Below are positions 1-7,679 of a stretch of 15,459 nucleotides of DNA, in pieces. Numbering within the stretch: position 1 is the stretch's first letter; every line of letters begins with the position of its first letter. The notes below the pieces were generated by a model. The model ran no database searches. It saw only the letters and a list, made by a program, of their open reading frames with translations, and was not told the origin of the DNA. The position numbers and the translations under genes were made by a program. Source of the stretch: Buchnera aphidicola (Lipaphis pseudobrassicae) (GTDB lineage Bacteria; Pseudomonadota; Gammaproteobacteria; Enterobacterales; Enterobacteriaceae); the NCBI RefSeq assembly GCF_005081185.1, contig NZ_CP034870.1:580948-596406 (forward strand). Reading direction: 5' to 3'.

Positions 1-734
1 AAAATAAATATTATTTTACTTAGCGGATGGGGAGTAAATTCAAAAATCTGGTTTTTTATTGCTAAAGAATTACAAAAGTTTTTTAAAGTTCATTTAATTG
101 ATTTACCAGGATTTGGAAAAAATAAAAAATTACATCCTATGAAAATAGATCAAATAATTAAAATATTACATCATTATATGCCAAAAAATTCTATTTGGAT
201 GGGATGGTCTATCGGTGGATTAATTGTCAATCAATTTGCATTAACTTATCCAAAAGATACCTTAGCGGTTATCAATGTAGCTTCTTCTCCATGTTTTATA
301 GAACGAAAAAACTGGCCAGGAATAAAAAAAAAATGTTTGAAAATTTTTATTTAAATTTGCAAAAAAACTACTTTAAAACAATAAATAATTTTTTTAATTT
401 ACATACCATAAACTCAACTGAATGCAAACAAGATTTAATAGTTTTAAAACAAATACTATATTCTGAAATACCCCCGAGTACAAATTTTTTAAAAAATAGT
501 TTACAAATCATTTTTAATTTAGATCTGCGTTCAGATATATCTTTTCTTAGTATTCCTATATTACGTATATATGGTTCGTTAGATAATTTAATACCTATAA
601 AAATAGCAAAAATACTTGATAAAAAATGGCCAAAAACTAGGTCTATTATAATCAAAAAATCAGGTCATATTCCATTTGTTTCGCATAAAATAGAATTTTG
701 TTGTAAATTGTTAGATTTTTTGAAATTATTTTAA
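1..734 (+). CDS. bioH: BioH, pimeloyl-ACP methyl ester carboxylesterase; 5'-truncated by window edge and frameshifted at an A10 tract
   Basis: BioH hydrolyses the methyl ester of pimeloyl-ACP and so ends the disguised fatty-acid phase of biotin synthesis in the cytoplasm. The first part is read in frame 1 from base 1, without its own start (about a dozen residues are missing). It holds LSGWGVN, LPGFGK and the nucleophile elbow GWSIGG, with Ser at 208-210. After WPGIKKK this frame stops at 352-354. Homology continues in frame 3 from about 333 to the stop at 732-734, carrying the rest of the triad: Asp at 582-584 (YGSLDNL) and His at 666-668 (SGHIPF). The switch lies at a run of ten A (324-333). 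One extra A would join both halves into a protein aligning with E. coli BioH to its end. The catalytic triad is therefore split across the break but intact. It is either a slippage-rescued gene, a young pseudogene or a sequencing error; family identity is secure. Confidence 0.88.
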
Positions 735-748
735 TATAGTACGCAATT

Positions 749-775
749 AGCCCCAAGAAAATTGGGGCTTTAATT
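749..775. terminator. GC-rich hairpin, probable bidirectional terminator between bioH and ssb
   Basis: AGCCCCAA (749-756) pairs perfectly with TTGGGGCT (762-769) around a 5-base loop, followed on the + strand by a short T-rich stretch. It lies between the convergent bioH and ssb stop codons and is by far the most GC-rich spacer element in the window. The T tract is weak on both sides, so termination strength is inferred. Confidence 0.7.
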
Positions 776-802
776 AGTTGTAATTCTTAATAATATATTA
801 TC

Positions 803-1327
803 TCAAAAAGGAATTTCGTCATCAAAATCTATTTCTGAATTAGAATTAATTGAATCATTATTTAATTTATATTTTTCAGTATTATTCTCAAAATCTACTT
901 TTTCTATTTTTTTATTTTTAGATAAAATAGTATTATTATCATTAGTAGCCATTGCAGACATTGTTTGCAAATTCGAATTACGATTTCCTAACATTTGCAT
1001 TGTACCACCAATATTTACAATTATTTCTGTGGTATAACGATCGAGACCATTTTGGTCTTGCCATTTTCTAGTTTGTAATGAACCTTCAATATATACTTGA
1101 GAACCTTTTCTAAGATATTCACCAGCAATTTCTGCTAATTTTCCAAATAATACTATTCGATGCCATTCTGTTTTTTCTTTGCTCTCTCCAGTATTTTTAT
1201 CCTTCCAATTTTCTGAAGTCGCTAATGTCATATTGACAACTGCATTACCATTAGGCATATATCGAACTTCCGGATCTTGTCCTAAATGTCCAATTAAAAT
1301 TACTTTATTAACACCTCTACTTGCCAT
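803..1327 (-). CDS. ssb: Single-stranded DNA-binding protein SSB
   Basis: SSB coats single-stranded DNA in replication, recombination and repair and recruits partners through its C-terminal tip. The 174-residue product starts [20 protein letters not shown] and follows E. coli SSB through the whole OB fold, with the DNA-stacking tryptophans in ENWKDK, TEWHR and TRKWQDQ. A linker rich in Asn and Ser replaces the Gly/Gln-rich one of E. coli. The tail ends DFDDEIPF, the conserved acidic partner-binding tip. The frame is open 19 codons further upstream, but the ATG at 1325-1327 is chosen because it gives the family N-terminus and has GGAG six bases before it. It is convergent with bioH and divergent from dnaB. 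A perfect TATAAT lies about 57 bp upstream. Confidence 0.97.
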   Translation of the reverse strand: MASRGVNKVILIGHLGQDPEVRYMPNGNAVVNMTLATSENWKDKNTGESKEKTEWHRIVLFGKLAEIAGEYLRKGSQVYIEGSLQTRKWQDQNGLDRYTTEIIVNIGGTMQMLGNRNSNLQTMSAMATNDNNTILSKNKKIEKVDFENNTEKYKLNNDSINSNSEIDFDDEIPF

Positions 1328-1383
1328 AAAAAACTCCATTTTCATATTTAATAAAAAATAATATTTTCTATATATTGATTTCA

Positions 1384-1389
1384 ATTATA
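1384..1389 (-). promoter_or_regulatory. Candidate -10 element of the ssb promoter
   Basis: The minus strand reads TATAAT here, an exact sigma-70 -10 hexamer, in the context CATGTATAATTG. Transcription from it would leave a leader of about 50 bases before the ssb ATG. The hexamer 17 bp upstream (TACTAA) is a poor -35, and in such AT-rich DNA TATAAT can occur by chance. Confidence 0.4.
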
Positions 1390-1784
1390 CATGCTAAGTA
1401 TTTTATTTAGTATGATCAAATTTATAAAAGTGATATATTATTTTTTGAGATTTTAAAACAATTATAATTTCTATATTTATTCAATCTTTTATTAGAAATT
1501 TATCAATAATATTAACATAGAAAACAGTATTATAAATATAAGAAATAATTATAACAAATTTAGACATTACAAACCCTTCTAAAATAATTTATTAAATTAA
1601 ATTGATTTGTTGACTATTTTTAGAATGCGAAAAAAATATTTCAATAAAGTTTTATAACTAGAAATATTATTTATTATTGAAAATACCATGAATAAAACTT
1701 ATTTATCATAGATAAAATATTATTAATATGTATTTTATAATGTTTTAAATCTATATTTATAGATAATAAAATAAAAAAAATTTG

Positions 1785-1823
1785 AAAAAGGAGATAAATA
1801 GATCAATTTGTAAATGATCTATT
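1785..1823 (+). promoter_or_regulatory. Orphan AAAAAGGAG followed by a 9-bp hairpin in the dnaB leader region
   Basis: A strong ribosome-binding motif, AAAAAGGAG (1785-1793), is followed by AATAGATCA (1797-1805) and its perfect reverse complement TGATCTATT (1815-1823), with a 9-base loop. No credible gene begins here: the ATG at 1814 opens only nine codons (MIYYCNITI), and dnaB begins 61 bp after the hairpin. It could be a leader structure, a remnant of a lost gene, or chance. The function is unknown. Confidence 0.35.
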
Positions 1824-1838
1824 ATTGCAATATTACGA

Positions 1839-1844
1839 TATAAT
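1839..1844 (+). promoter_or_regulatory. Candidate -10 element for dnaB with an inverted repeat just downstream
   Basis: TATAAT at 1839-1844 is an exact -10 hexamer. It would place the transcript start near 1851, beside the small inverted repeat AGTGA-T-TCACT (1850-1860). That leaves about 33 bases to the ATG at 1884 but only about 15 to the ATG at 1866. No good -35 is seen at 16-18 bp spacing. Confidence 0.3.
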
Positions 1845-1883
1845 TTCATAGTGATTCACTAAATAATGGTATATGCAATAAAT

Positions 1884-3263
1884 ATGGCTAAAAATAAATT
1901 ATATTTACATCAAATTAATAGATTAAAAATTCCACCACATTCTTTAGAAGCAGAACAATCCGTATTAGGTGGTTTAATGTTAGATAATGAACAATGGGAT
2001 ACAGTTTCAGAACATGTGGTTGCTGACGATTTTTTTAGTAAACCACATCGTCTAATATTTCAAGAAATGCAACAACTTCTTGATTTAGGATATCCAATTG
2101 ATTTAATTACTTTATCTGAATCTTTAGAACAAAAAGGAAAGTTAGAAAGTGTAGGTAGATTTTCTTATTTAGCTGAACTATCAAAAAATACTCCTAGCAC
2201 AGCTAATATTACTGCATATGCTGATATAGTTCGAGAACGTGCAATAGTAAGAGAAATGATATTAGTAGCTAATAAAATAGCTAATGCTGGATACGATACA
2301 CAAGGTAGAAAAAGTGAAGAACTATTAGATTATGCAGAATCAAGCGTTTTTAAAATTGCAGAAAAACGTTTTAAAAAAGATTCAGGACCAAAAAATGTAG
2401 AACAAATTCTTGATGAAACTGTTGCTAGTATCGAAAAATTATTTTTATCACCTCATGATGGAGTAACAGGAATAAATACAGGATATCAAGATTTAAATAA
2501 AAAAACATCTGGATTACAACGTTCTGAATTAATTATTATTGCAGCTAGACCTTCAATGGGAAAAACTACATTTGCAATGAATTTGTGTGAAAATGCTGCT
2601 ATGCTATATGATAAACCAGTTCTAATTTTTAGTTTAGAAATGCCTGGAGAACAAATTATGATGCGCATGCTAGCATCTTTATCTAGAGTAAATCAAGCAA
2701 GAATTCGTACTGGTCAGTTAAATGATGAAGATTGGGCTCGTATGTCTGGCACAATTAATGTACTTCTTAAAAAAAAGAACATTTATATTGATGACTCTTC
2801 AGCACTAACTCCGAGTGAAGTTCGTTCAAGAGCACGTAGAATTTATCGAGAAAATAACGGACTAACTTTAATCATGGTAGATTATTTACAACTAATGAGA
2901 GTCCCTTCTCTATCAGACAACCGAACGCTTGAAATTGCAGAAATATCTAGAACTTTAAAAGCATTAGCAAAAGAACTTCAAGTTCCGGTAATAGCGTTAT
3001 CACAACTTAATCGATCTTTAGAACAAAGATCAGATAAAAGACCTGTAAATTCAGATTTACGTGAATCAGGTTCTCTAGAACAAGATGCAGATTTAATAAT
3101 GTTTATATACCGTGATGAAATTTACCATGAAAATAGTGATTTTAAAGGGATAGCAGAAATAATTATTGGAAAACAAAGAAATGGTCCTATTGGAACAGTG
3201 TGTTTGACATTTAATGGACACTGGTCTAGATTTGACAATTATTCTGGTACTAAATATGATTAA
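1884..3263 (+). CDS. dnaB: Replicative DNA helicase DnaB
   Basis: DnaB is the hexameric 5'-3' helicase that unwinds the replication fork and interacts with DnaG primase. The N-terminal domain opens with IPPHSLEAEQSVLGGLMLDN, and a linker leads to the RecA-like motor. Walker A is ARPSMGKTT (residues 221-229, Lys227), Walker B lies in LIMVDYLQLMR, and later motifs ALSQLNRSLEQR, SDLRESG and IIIGKQRNGPIG are intact. At 459 residues it is slightly shorter than E. coli DnaB (471), mainly at the N-terminus. The frame is open from an ATG at 1866, but the ATG at 1884 gives MAKNK, resembling the E. coli start MAGNK. Neither start has a clear Shine-Dalgarno. No inteins or frameshifts are seen. Confidence 0.97.
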   Translation: MAKNKLYLHQINRLKIPPHSLEAEQSVLGGLMLDNEQWDTVSEHVVADDFFSKPHRLIFQEMQQLLDLGYPIDLITLSESLEQKGKLESVGRFSYLAELSKNTPSTANITAYADIVRERAIVREMILVANKIANAGYDTQGRKSEELLDYAESSVFKIAEKRFKKDSGPKNVEQILDETVASIEKLFLSPHDGVTGINTGYQDLNKKTSGLQRSELIIIAARPSMGKTTFAMNLCENAAMLYDKPVLIFSLEMPGEQIMMRMLASLSRVNQARIRTGQLNDEDWARMSGTINVLLKKKNIYIDDSSALTPSEVRSRARRIYRENNGLTLIMVDYLQLMRVPSLSDNRTLEIAEISRTLKALAKELQVPVIALSQLNRSLEQRSDKRPVNSDLRESGSLEQDADLIMFIYRDEIYHENSDFKGIAEIIIGKQRNGPIGTVCLTFNGHWSRFDNYSGTKYD

Positions 3264-3553
3264 TCATTCAAGTAAATAGTAATTATATTAATATAATATT
3301 AAAAATTAATAATCATCAAAAAATATTTTTTTAATTATTTAACAATAAAAATTAATTTTTTAAATAAGTTATTTAAATAATAAAAATAAAAAACCTTACA
3401 AAAATAATTTTTTCAATATATTTTAGAAAATAATAAAATAATTAAAATAATATTATTTTAGTTTTAAATATATAAATCTATAACATATTCAAATTCAATA
3501 AAAATAAACACTACCTATTTAAAAATATTTTTTCATTAAATAAGATTAAATAT
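3264..3553. other. AT-only spacer between dnaB and gshB
   Basis: About 290 bp of nearly pure A+T with no open frame of interest and no GC-containing hairpin. An 18-bp perfect palindrome (3443-3460) is present, but such palindromes are unsurprising in this composition. The promoter of the gshB-ruvX-yggS-hemW run probably lies here, but I cannot pick it out. Confidence 0.5.
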
Positions 3554-4543
3554 ATGTATAAAAATAAAAGTATAAAAATTGGAATATTAATGGATCCTAT
3601 TGAATCTATTAATATAAAAAAAGATTCAAGTTTCGCTATTTTACTAGAAGTTCAAAAAAGAGATCATATAATTTATTATATGGAGATGAATGATCTCTAT
3701 TTGAAAAATGGTCGTTCATATTCAAGAGTACGTTTAATTAAATTAAATAACAACGTAAAAAAATGGTATAATATTATTGATGAAAAACACATTTCTCTAA
3801 ACATATTAGATGTTATCTTAATGAGAAAAGATCCTCCATTTAATACTGAATTTATTTATGCAACATATATACTAGAACGTGCAGAACATGCTGGTGTATT
3901 AATCATTAATAAACCTCAAAGTTTAAGAGATTGTAATGAAAAAATGTTTATATCATGGTTTCCTGAATGGACAACAGATACTTTGGTCACAAGAAGTTCT
4001 TTTAGGATAAAAAAATTTTTTGAAGAATATCAGGATATTATAATTAAACCATTAAATGGAATGGGAGGTACTAGTATATTTCGCATTAAAAAAAATGATT
4101 TTAACCTATCAGTAATTATTGAAACAATAACCAATTACGAAAAAAGATTTTGCATGGTACAAGCTTATCTTCCAAAAATAAAATTTGGAGATAAAAGAGT
4201 ATTATTAGTCAATGGAAAACCAATTCCATGGTGTTTGGCAAGAATTCCGAAAACTGGAGAAACAAGAGCTAATTTAGCAGCTGGAGGAAAGGGAAAAGTA
4301 CAATCACTAAGCGACATTGATTGGAAAATAGCTAATCATTTAGCTCCGATTTTAAAAAGAAAAGGTTTAATTTTAGTTGGATTAGATATTATAGGAGATA
4401 AATTGACTGAAATTAATGTTACAAGCCCAACAGGAATTTGCGAAATTGAATCAGAAAAAAATATTTCTATTACTGGTATCTTAATAGATTATATTGAAGA
4501 AAAAGTATACAAGAGAGCGAAAAATGATAGTAATCGCATTTGA
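3554..4543 (+). CDS. gshB: Glutathione synthetase GshB
   Basis: GshB joins gamma-glutamylcysteine and glycine using ATP, the second step of glutathione synthesis. The 329-residue product aligns with E. coli GshB throughout: IGILMDPIESINIKKDSSF near the N-terminus, DVILMRKDPPFNTEFIYATY, NKPQSLRDCNEK, the ATP-grasp segment IIIKPLNGMGGTSIF, the glycine-rich loop in TRANLAAGGKG, and the metal/substrate segment DIIGDKLTEINVTSPTG. E. coli has Cys where this TSPTG has Gly; this should not matter for catalysis but is visible. The N-terminus is about four residues longer and the C-terminus ends in a Lys/Arg-rich tail. The end overlaps the ruvX start by 20 bp, as expected for a co-transcribed pair; gshB-ruvX adjacency is as in E. 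coli. Confidence 0.97.
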   Translation: MYKNKSIKIGILMDPIESINIKKDSSFAILLEVQKRDHIIYYMEMNDLYLKNGRSYSRVRLIKLNNNVKKWYNIIDEKHISLNILDVILMRKDPPFNTEFIYATYILERAEHAGVLIINKPQSLRDCNEKMFISWFPEWTTDTLVTRSSFRIKKFFEEYQDIIIKPLNGMGGTSIFRIKKNDFNLSVIIETITNYEKRFCMVQAYLPKIKFGDKRVLLVNGKPIPWCLARIPKTGETRANLAAGGKGKVQSLSDIDWKIANHLAPILKRKGLILVGLDIIGDKLTEINVTSPTGICEIESEKNISITGILIDYIEEKVYKRAKNDSNRI

Positions 4544-4943
4544 TTTTGGTTTAAAAAAAATAGGAATAGCAGTAGGAGAAAATATTACTAAAAGAGGAAA
4601 ACCTTTAAGAGTTTTAAATGCACGTAATGGAATTCCAAATTGGAATATTATAAAAGATTTACTAAAATGTTGGAAACCCACATTTTTAATTGTTGGTCTT
4701 CCATTAAATATAGATGGTACAAAACAAAAAATCACTAAAAAATCTGAAAAATTTGCTAATTTGTTAAAATGCAAGTTTAATATTTTAGTAAAAATGCATG
4801 ATGAACGTTTGAGTACTGTAGAAGCTAAATCAATAATTTTTGCACAAGGCGGATTTAAACAGCTAAAAAAAACAAACATTCATTCTTTTTCAGCTATGAT
4901 CATATTAGAAAGTTGGTTAAATCAAAATATGTTTAAAATTTAA
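4524..4943 (+). CDS. ruvX: RuvX/YqgF, RNase H-fold nuclease family protein (pre-16S rRNA 5' processing)
   Basis: This is the YqgF (RuvX) family, an RNase H-like fold implicated in maturation of the 16S rRNA 5' end and earlier called a putative Holliday junction resolvase. The 139-residue product is the usual length (138 in E. coli). It shows the first catalytic Asp in IAFDFGLKKIG (Asp7), the VGLPLNIDGT motif, HDERLSTVEA with the acidic pair, and ILESW at the C-terminus. The frame is open ten codons further upstream, but the ATG at 4524 places the family N-terminus correctly and is preceded by AAGAGAG. The start lies inside gshB, suggesting translational coupling. In E. coli yggR separates ruvX from yggS; it is absent here. 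Confidence 0.94.
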   Translation: MIVIAFDFGLKKIGIAVGENITKRGKPLRVLNARNGIPNWNIIKDLLKCWKPTFLIVGLPLNIDGTKQKITKKSEKFANLLKCKFNILVKMHDERLSTVEAKSIIFAQGGFKQLKKTNIHSFSAMIILESWLNQNMFKI

Positions 4944-4972
4944 CAAAATAAATAACATTAAAAAGAAAAAAT

Positions 4973-5652
4973 ATGAAAAATATAATCTATAATTATAAAA
5001 ATTTAAAAAAAAAATACAAATTTTTATTAAAAAAAATAATCTTTCTACAAAAAAAGTAAAAATCGTTACAGTTACTAAAAATCAAAATATTAACATTATT
5101 GAACAATCGATATTGTTAGGAATTAAAGAATTTGGAGAAAACTATATACAAGAAAGTATTTTCAAAATACAAAAATTAAAAAAATATAAAAATATTATTT
5201 GGCATTTTATTGGAAAATTACAATCTAATAAAACTAAACTAGTTGCTCAAAATTTTGATTGGTGTCAAACAATTGACAGAGAAAAAATTGCGGTTTTACT
5301 AAATCAGTATAGACCGACCCATCTACTTCCTATAAACGTTTTAATGCAAATTAATATTTCTAAACAGACAAAAAAAAATGGTGTTAATATAAATAAATAT
5401 GAAAAATTAGCAAAAATTATTTCTGTAATGCCTAATCTCAACTTTCGCGGAATTATGGCAATGCCTGAAATAAAAAAAAATATCATTAATAATGATGCTC
5501 AATATATAAAATTAAAAATTATATTTAGTCAATTAAGAAGAAAATATCCATCAGTAGATACACTTTCTTTAGGAACAAGTGTTGATATTAAACAATCTTT
5601 AATTGCTGATAGTAATATGATACGAATTGGACGTAAAATTTTTAATAAATAA
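4973..5652 (+). CDS. yggS: YggS/PLPBP, pyridoxal-5'-phosphate homeostasis protein; frameshifted at an A10 tract
   Basis: YggS (PLPBP, COG0325) binds PLP and helps balance vitamin B6 and amino acid pools; it has no established enzymatic reaction. The conserved body is in frame 1 (EFGENYIQES, WHFIGKLQSNK, TIDREKIA, MQINISKQTKKNGV, GIMAMPE, LSLGTSVDIKQSLI, MIRIGRKIF), but that frame has no ATG upstream of it and is closed by a stop at 4996-4998. An ATG at 4973 in frame 2 gives MKNIIYNYKNLKK, then meets a run of ten A (5005-5014). One extra A restores frame 1. The joined protein aligns without gaps to the first 36 residues of E. coli YggS and brings in the PLP lysine as Lys36 (codon 5077-5079). 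A second, shorter run (A8, 5029-5036) could also host the shift. Without correction the product ends after 28 residues at 5057-5059. Confidence 0.88.
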
Positions 5653-5693
5653 AACTCATTAAATTATTATCAAACTCATTAAAAAGTATTTTT

Positions 5694-6824
5694 ATGTTGA
5701 AATTGTCTCCTATTAGTTTATATATTCATATTCCCTGGTGTTTAAAAAAATGTGGGTATTGTGATTTTTATTCTTACGTTAGTAAAGAAATTATTCCTGA
5801 AAAAAAATATATTGAAAATTTATTAAAAGATTTTGAACAAGACTTAAATTCTGTACAAAATAGAATAATAAACACCATATTTATTGGTGGAGGGACACCT
5901 AGTTTATTAAAAAACATATCTATAAGAAAACTAATTTATGGTATTAAAGAAAGATCCTTAGTTTCTAAAAATGTAGAAATAACTATAGAAGCTAATCCTA
6001 AAATAATAGAATGTCAGCGTTTTATTCATTATAAAGAATCTGGTATTAATCGTTTTTCTCTAGGAGTTCAAAGTTTTCATTCAAATCTATTGAAAAAAAT
6101 AGAACGTACATATAATTCAGATGAAGTGATCAATTCAATTAAAACATTAAAAAAAACAAGTGAAAATATTAACTTAGATTTAATGTATGGATTACCTGAA
6201 CAAACTTTAGAACATTCTCTATTAGATTTACAATATGCTATTAAATATAATCCAAATCATATATCATGGTATCAATTAACTATAGAACCTAATACTCCAT
6301 TTTATTCGAAAAAACTAAATCTACCTAAGGAAAATACGATTTTTAAAATATTTTCTAAAGGAGATAAATTATTAAAAAAATCAGGATATAAAAAATATGA
6401 AATTTCTTCATATTCAAAACCAAATTATCAATGCCAACACAACCTGAATTATTGGAATTTTGGAGATTATATAGGAATAGGTTGTGGAGCTCATGGAAAA
6501 ATCACTAAAAAAAATGGTAAAATTATTCGAACTTTTAAAAATAAAAATATAAAAGATTATTTAAACGGAAACTATTTAAATTCTATAAACATAGTATCTG
6601 AAGAAGATAAAATTTTTGAATATTTTATGAATACTTTTAGATTATATAAACCTGTCTTTAAAAGACATTTTAGAGAAAAGATCAATATAAATGAAACTAA
6701 TATAGAAAAAAAAATCCAAATAGCAATAAAAAATGGATTGTTGATTAATACAAAAAATTATTGGAACACTACAAAAAAAGGTAAATTATTTTTAAATTCA
6801 TTATTAAAAATTTTTTTAAAGTAA
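5694..6824 (+). CDS. hemW: HemW, radical SAM heme chaperone (formerly YggW, HemN-like)
   Basis: HemW binds heme and a [4Fe-4S] cluster and is thought to deliver heme to membrane respiratory enzymes; it is often misnamed as a coproporphyrinogen III oxidase. The 376-residue product matches the family length (E. coli 378). The cluster motif is HIPWCLKKCGYCDFYSY with Cys16, Cys20 and Cys23, the CxxxCxxCxF form typical of HemW. GGGTPS (65-70) is the SAM-binding motif. Further family landmarks are EANP, RFSLGVQSF, NLDLMYGLPEQT, YQLTIEPNTPF, YEISSYS and the GIGCGAHGK segment. No Shine-Dalgarno is visible; the ATG at 5694 gives the family N-terminus. It follows yggS by 41 bp, with yggT, yggU and rdgB of E. 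coli missing. It converges with trmB, only 7 bp away. Confidence 0.94.
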   Translation: MLKLSPISLYIHIPWCLKKCGYCDFYSYVSKEIIPEKKYIENLLKDFEQDLNSVQNRIINTIFIGGGTPSLLKNISIRKLIYGIKERSLVSKNVEITIEANPKIIECQRFIHYKESGINRFSLGVQSFHSNLLKKIERTYNSDEVINSIKTLKKTSENINLDLMYGLPEQTLEHSLLDLQYAIKYNPNHISWYQLTIEPNTPFYSKKLNLPKENTIFKIFSKGDKLLKKSGYKKYEISSYSKPNYQCQHNLNYWNFGDYIGIGCGAHGKITKKNGKIIRTFKNKNIKDYLNGNYLNSINIVSEEDKIFEYFMNTFRLYKPVFKRHFREKININETNIEKKIQIAIKNGLLINTKNYWNTTKKGKLFLNSLLKIFLK

Positions 6825-6831
6825 ACTAAGA

Positions 6832-7551
6832 TTATGATTTTTTTAATTCAAACATTAATTCAAAAATATCATTACCACAAAGATATGCTTTTCTTTCAAA
6901 ATCAGTTATTATGCGACATGCAGGACGCACAACAAAATTATTTGTTTTAGACAAATTTTTATAATTATGAATATATTGAATCTTATCTAATATGTATAAA
7001 GCATATTCTTTGGAATCAGTAACAATGTGCAATATGCCAGTACAAATTAACTTTTTAGAAAGAATCTTTAAAAAATTTTCCTGTATAAGTCTTCTTTTTT
7101 TATGACGTTTTTTATTCCATGGATCTGGAAAAAAAATTTGTACAGTTGATAAAGTATGATCCATAATCATATGATTAATAACTTCCATTGCATCATAATA
7201 AATAATTTTTAGATTTTGAACTTTAGAAAGATAAGCTAAATTTAAGCAAGATCCTATTCCTGACTGATACACTTCTATTCCTAAGAAATTTTTATTAGGG
7301 AAATTAATTGCGGTTTGTACCAAAGATTTTCCTGAACCAAATCCAATTTCTAATATAATTGGAGCAGAAAAACGAAATATAGAAAAAAAATTTAATGGTG
7401 TTAATTGAAATTCAATTCCAATTAACGGCCAATATTTTTTAATTGCATTTAGTTGAGATATAGTAGTACGACCTTTTCTACATACAAAACTACGGATTTT
7501 ACGTAAAAAAACACCATTATTATATTTAGGTGTTAAAATATTATTTTTCAT
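6832..7551 (-). CDS. trmB: TrmB, tRNA (guanine-N7)-methyltransferase
   Basis: TrmB makes m7G at position 46 in the variable loop of many tRNAs, using S-adenosylmethionine. The 239-residue product has the E. coli TrmB length and the same N-terminal pattern (LRKIRSFVCRKGRTT). The SAM-binding motif is ILEIGFGSGKSLV (EIGFGSG at 68-74), followed by FLGIEVYQSG. The signature FFPDPWNKKRHKKRR begins near residue 140 and contains the catalytic/tRNA-binding Asp and basic residues. The C-terminal RPACRIITDFERKAYLCG and the LMFE end are also typical. No Shine-Dalgarno precedes the ATG at 7549-7551. As in E. coli it is divergent from mutY; the 128-bp spacer must hold both promoters. Confidence 0.95.
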   Translation of the reverse strand: MKNNILTPKYNNGVFLRKIRSFVCRKGRTTISQLNAIKKYWPLIGIEFQLTPLNFFSIFRFSAPIILEIGFGSGKSLVQTAINFPNKNFLGIEVYQSGIGSCLNLAYLSKVQNLKIIYYDAMEVINHMIMDHTLSTVQIFFPDPWNKKRHKKRRLIQENFLKILSKKLICTGILHIVTDSKEYALYILDKIQYIHNYKNLSKTNNFVVRPACRIITDFERKAYLCGNDIFELMFELKKS

Positions 7552-7679
7552 TATTGATAGAATTATTTTTATAGTTTATTTTAAATAAAAAATTTTTACT
7601 ATTTTAGTAGTATAACATTCAATATATTTCTACAATATATTTTTTTAGAATTTTTTATAAAAAATGGTTTTATATTAAT

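Larger units (their letters stand above)
1328..1883. other. Long gene-free divergent spacer between ssb and dnaB
   Basis: About 556 bp without a recognisable gene on either strand, the longest spacer in the window. I see no remnant of uvrA, which is divergent from ssb in E. coli. It contains the ssb -10 candidate, an orphan Shine-Dalgarno-like AAAAAGGAG with an adjacent hairpin (1785-1823), a TATAAT (1839-1844) and a small inverted repeat (1850-1860) before dnaB. The remainder is AT-rich sequence with frequent stops. Confidence 0.6.

Noticed and set aside
368..655. A 95-codon minus-strand open frame opposite bioH
   Set aside because: The plus strand has clear BioH homology here, including two triad residues; this is its shadow.
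1328..1384. A 19-codon N-terminal extension of ssb
   Set aside because: The extension lacks homology; the internal ATG gives MASRGVNK and has a good GGAG.
3443..3460. An 18-bp perfect AT palindrome as a regulatory site
   Set aside because: It contains only A and T in a nearly pure AT spacer, so such palindromes are expected by chance.
4481..4879. A 132-codon open frame on the minus strand
   Set aside because: It lies entirely opposite ruvX and the gshB end, has no family resemblance, and its composition is that of a complement of a Lys/Ile-rich gene.
5113..5115. TTG as the yggS start
   Set aside because: It would remove the PLP lysine and about 47 conserved N-terminal residues; homology extends upstream in the same frame to about 5014 and then in another frame to an ATG.
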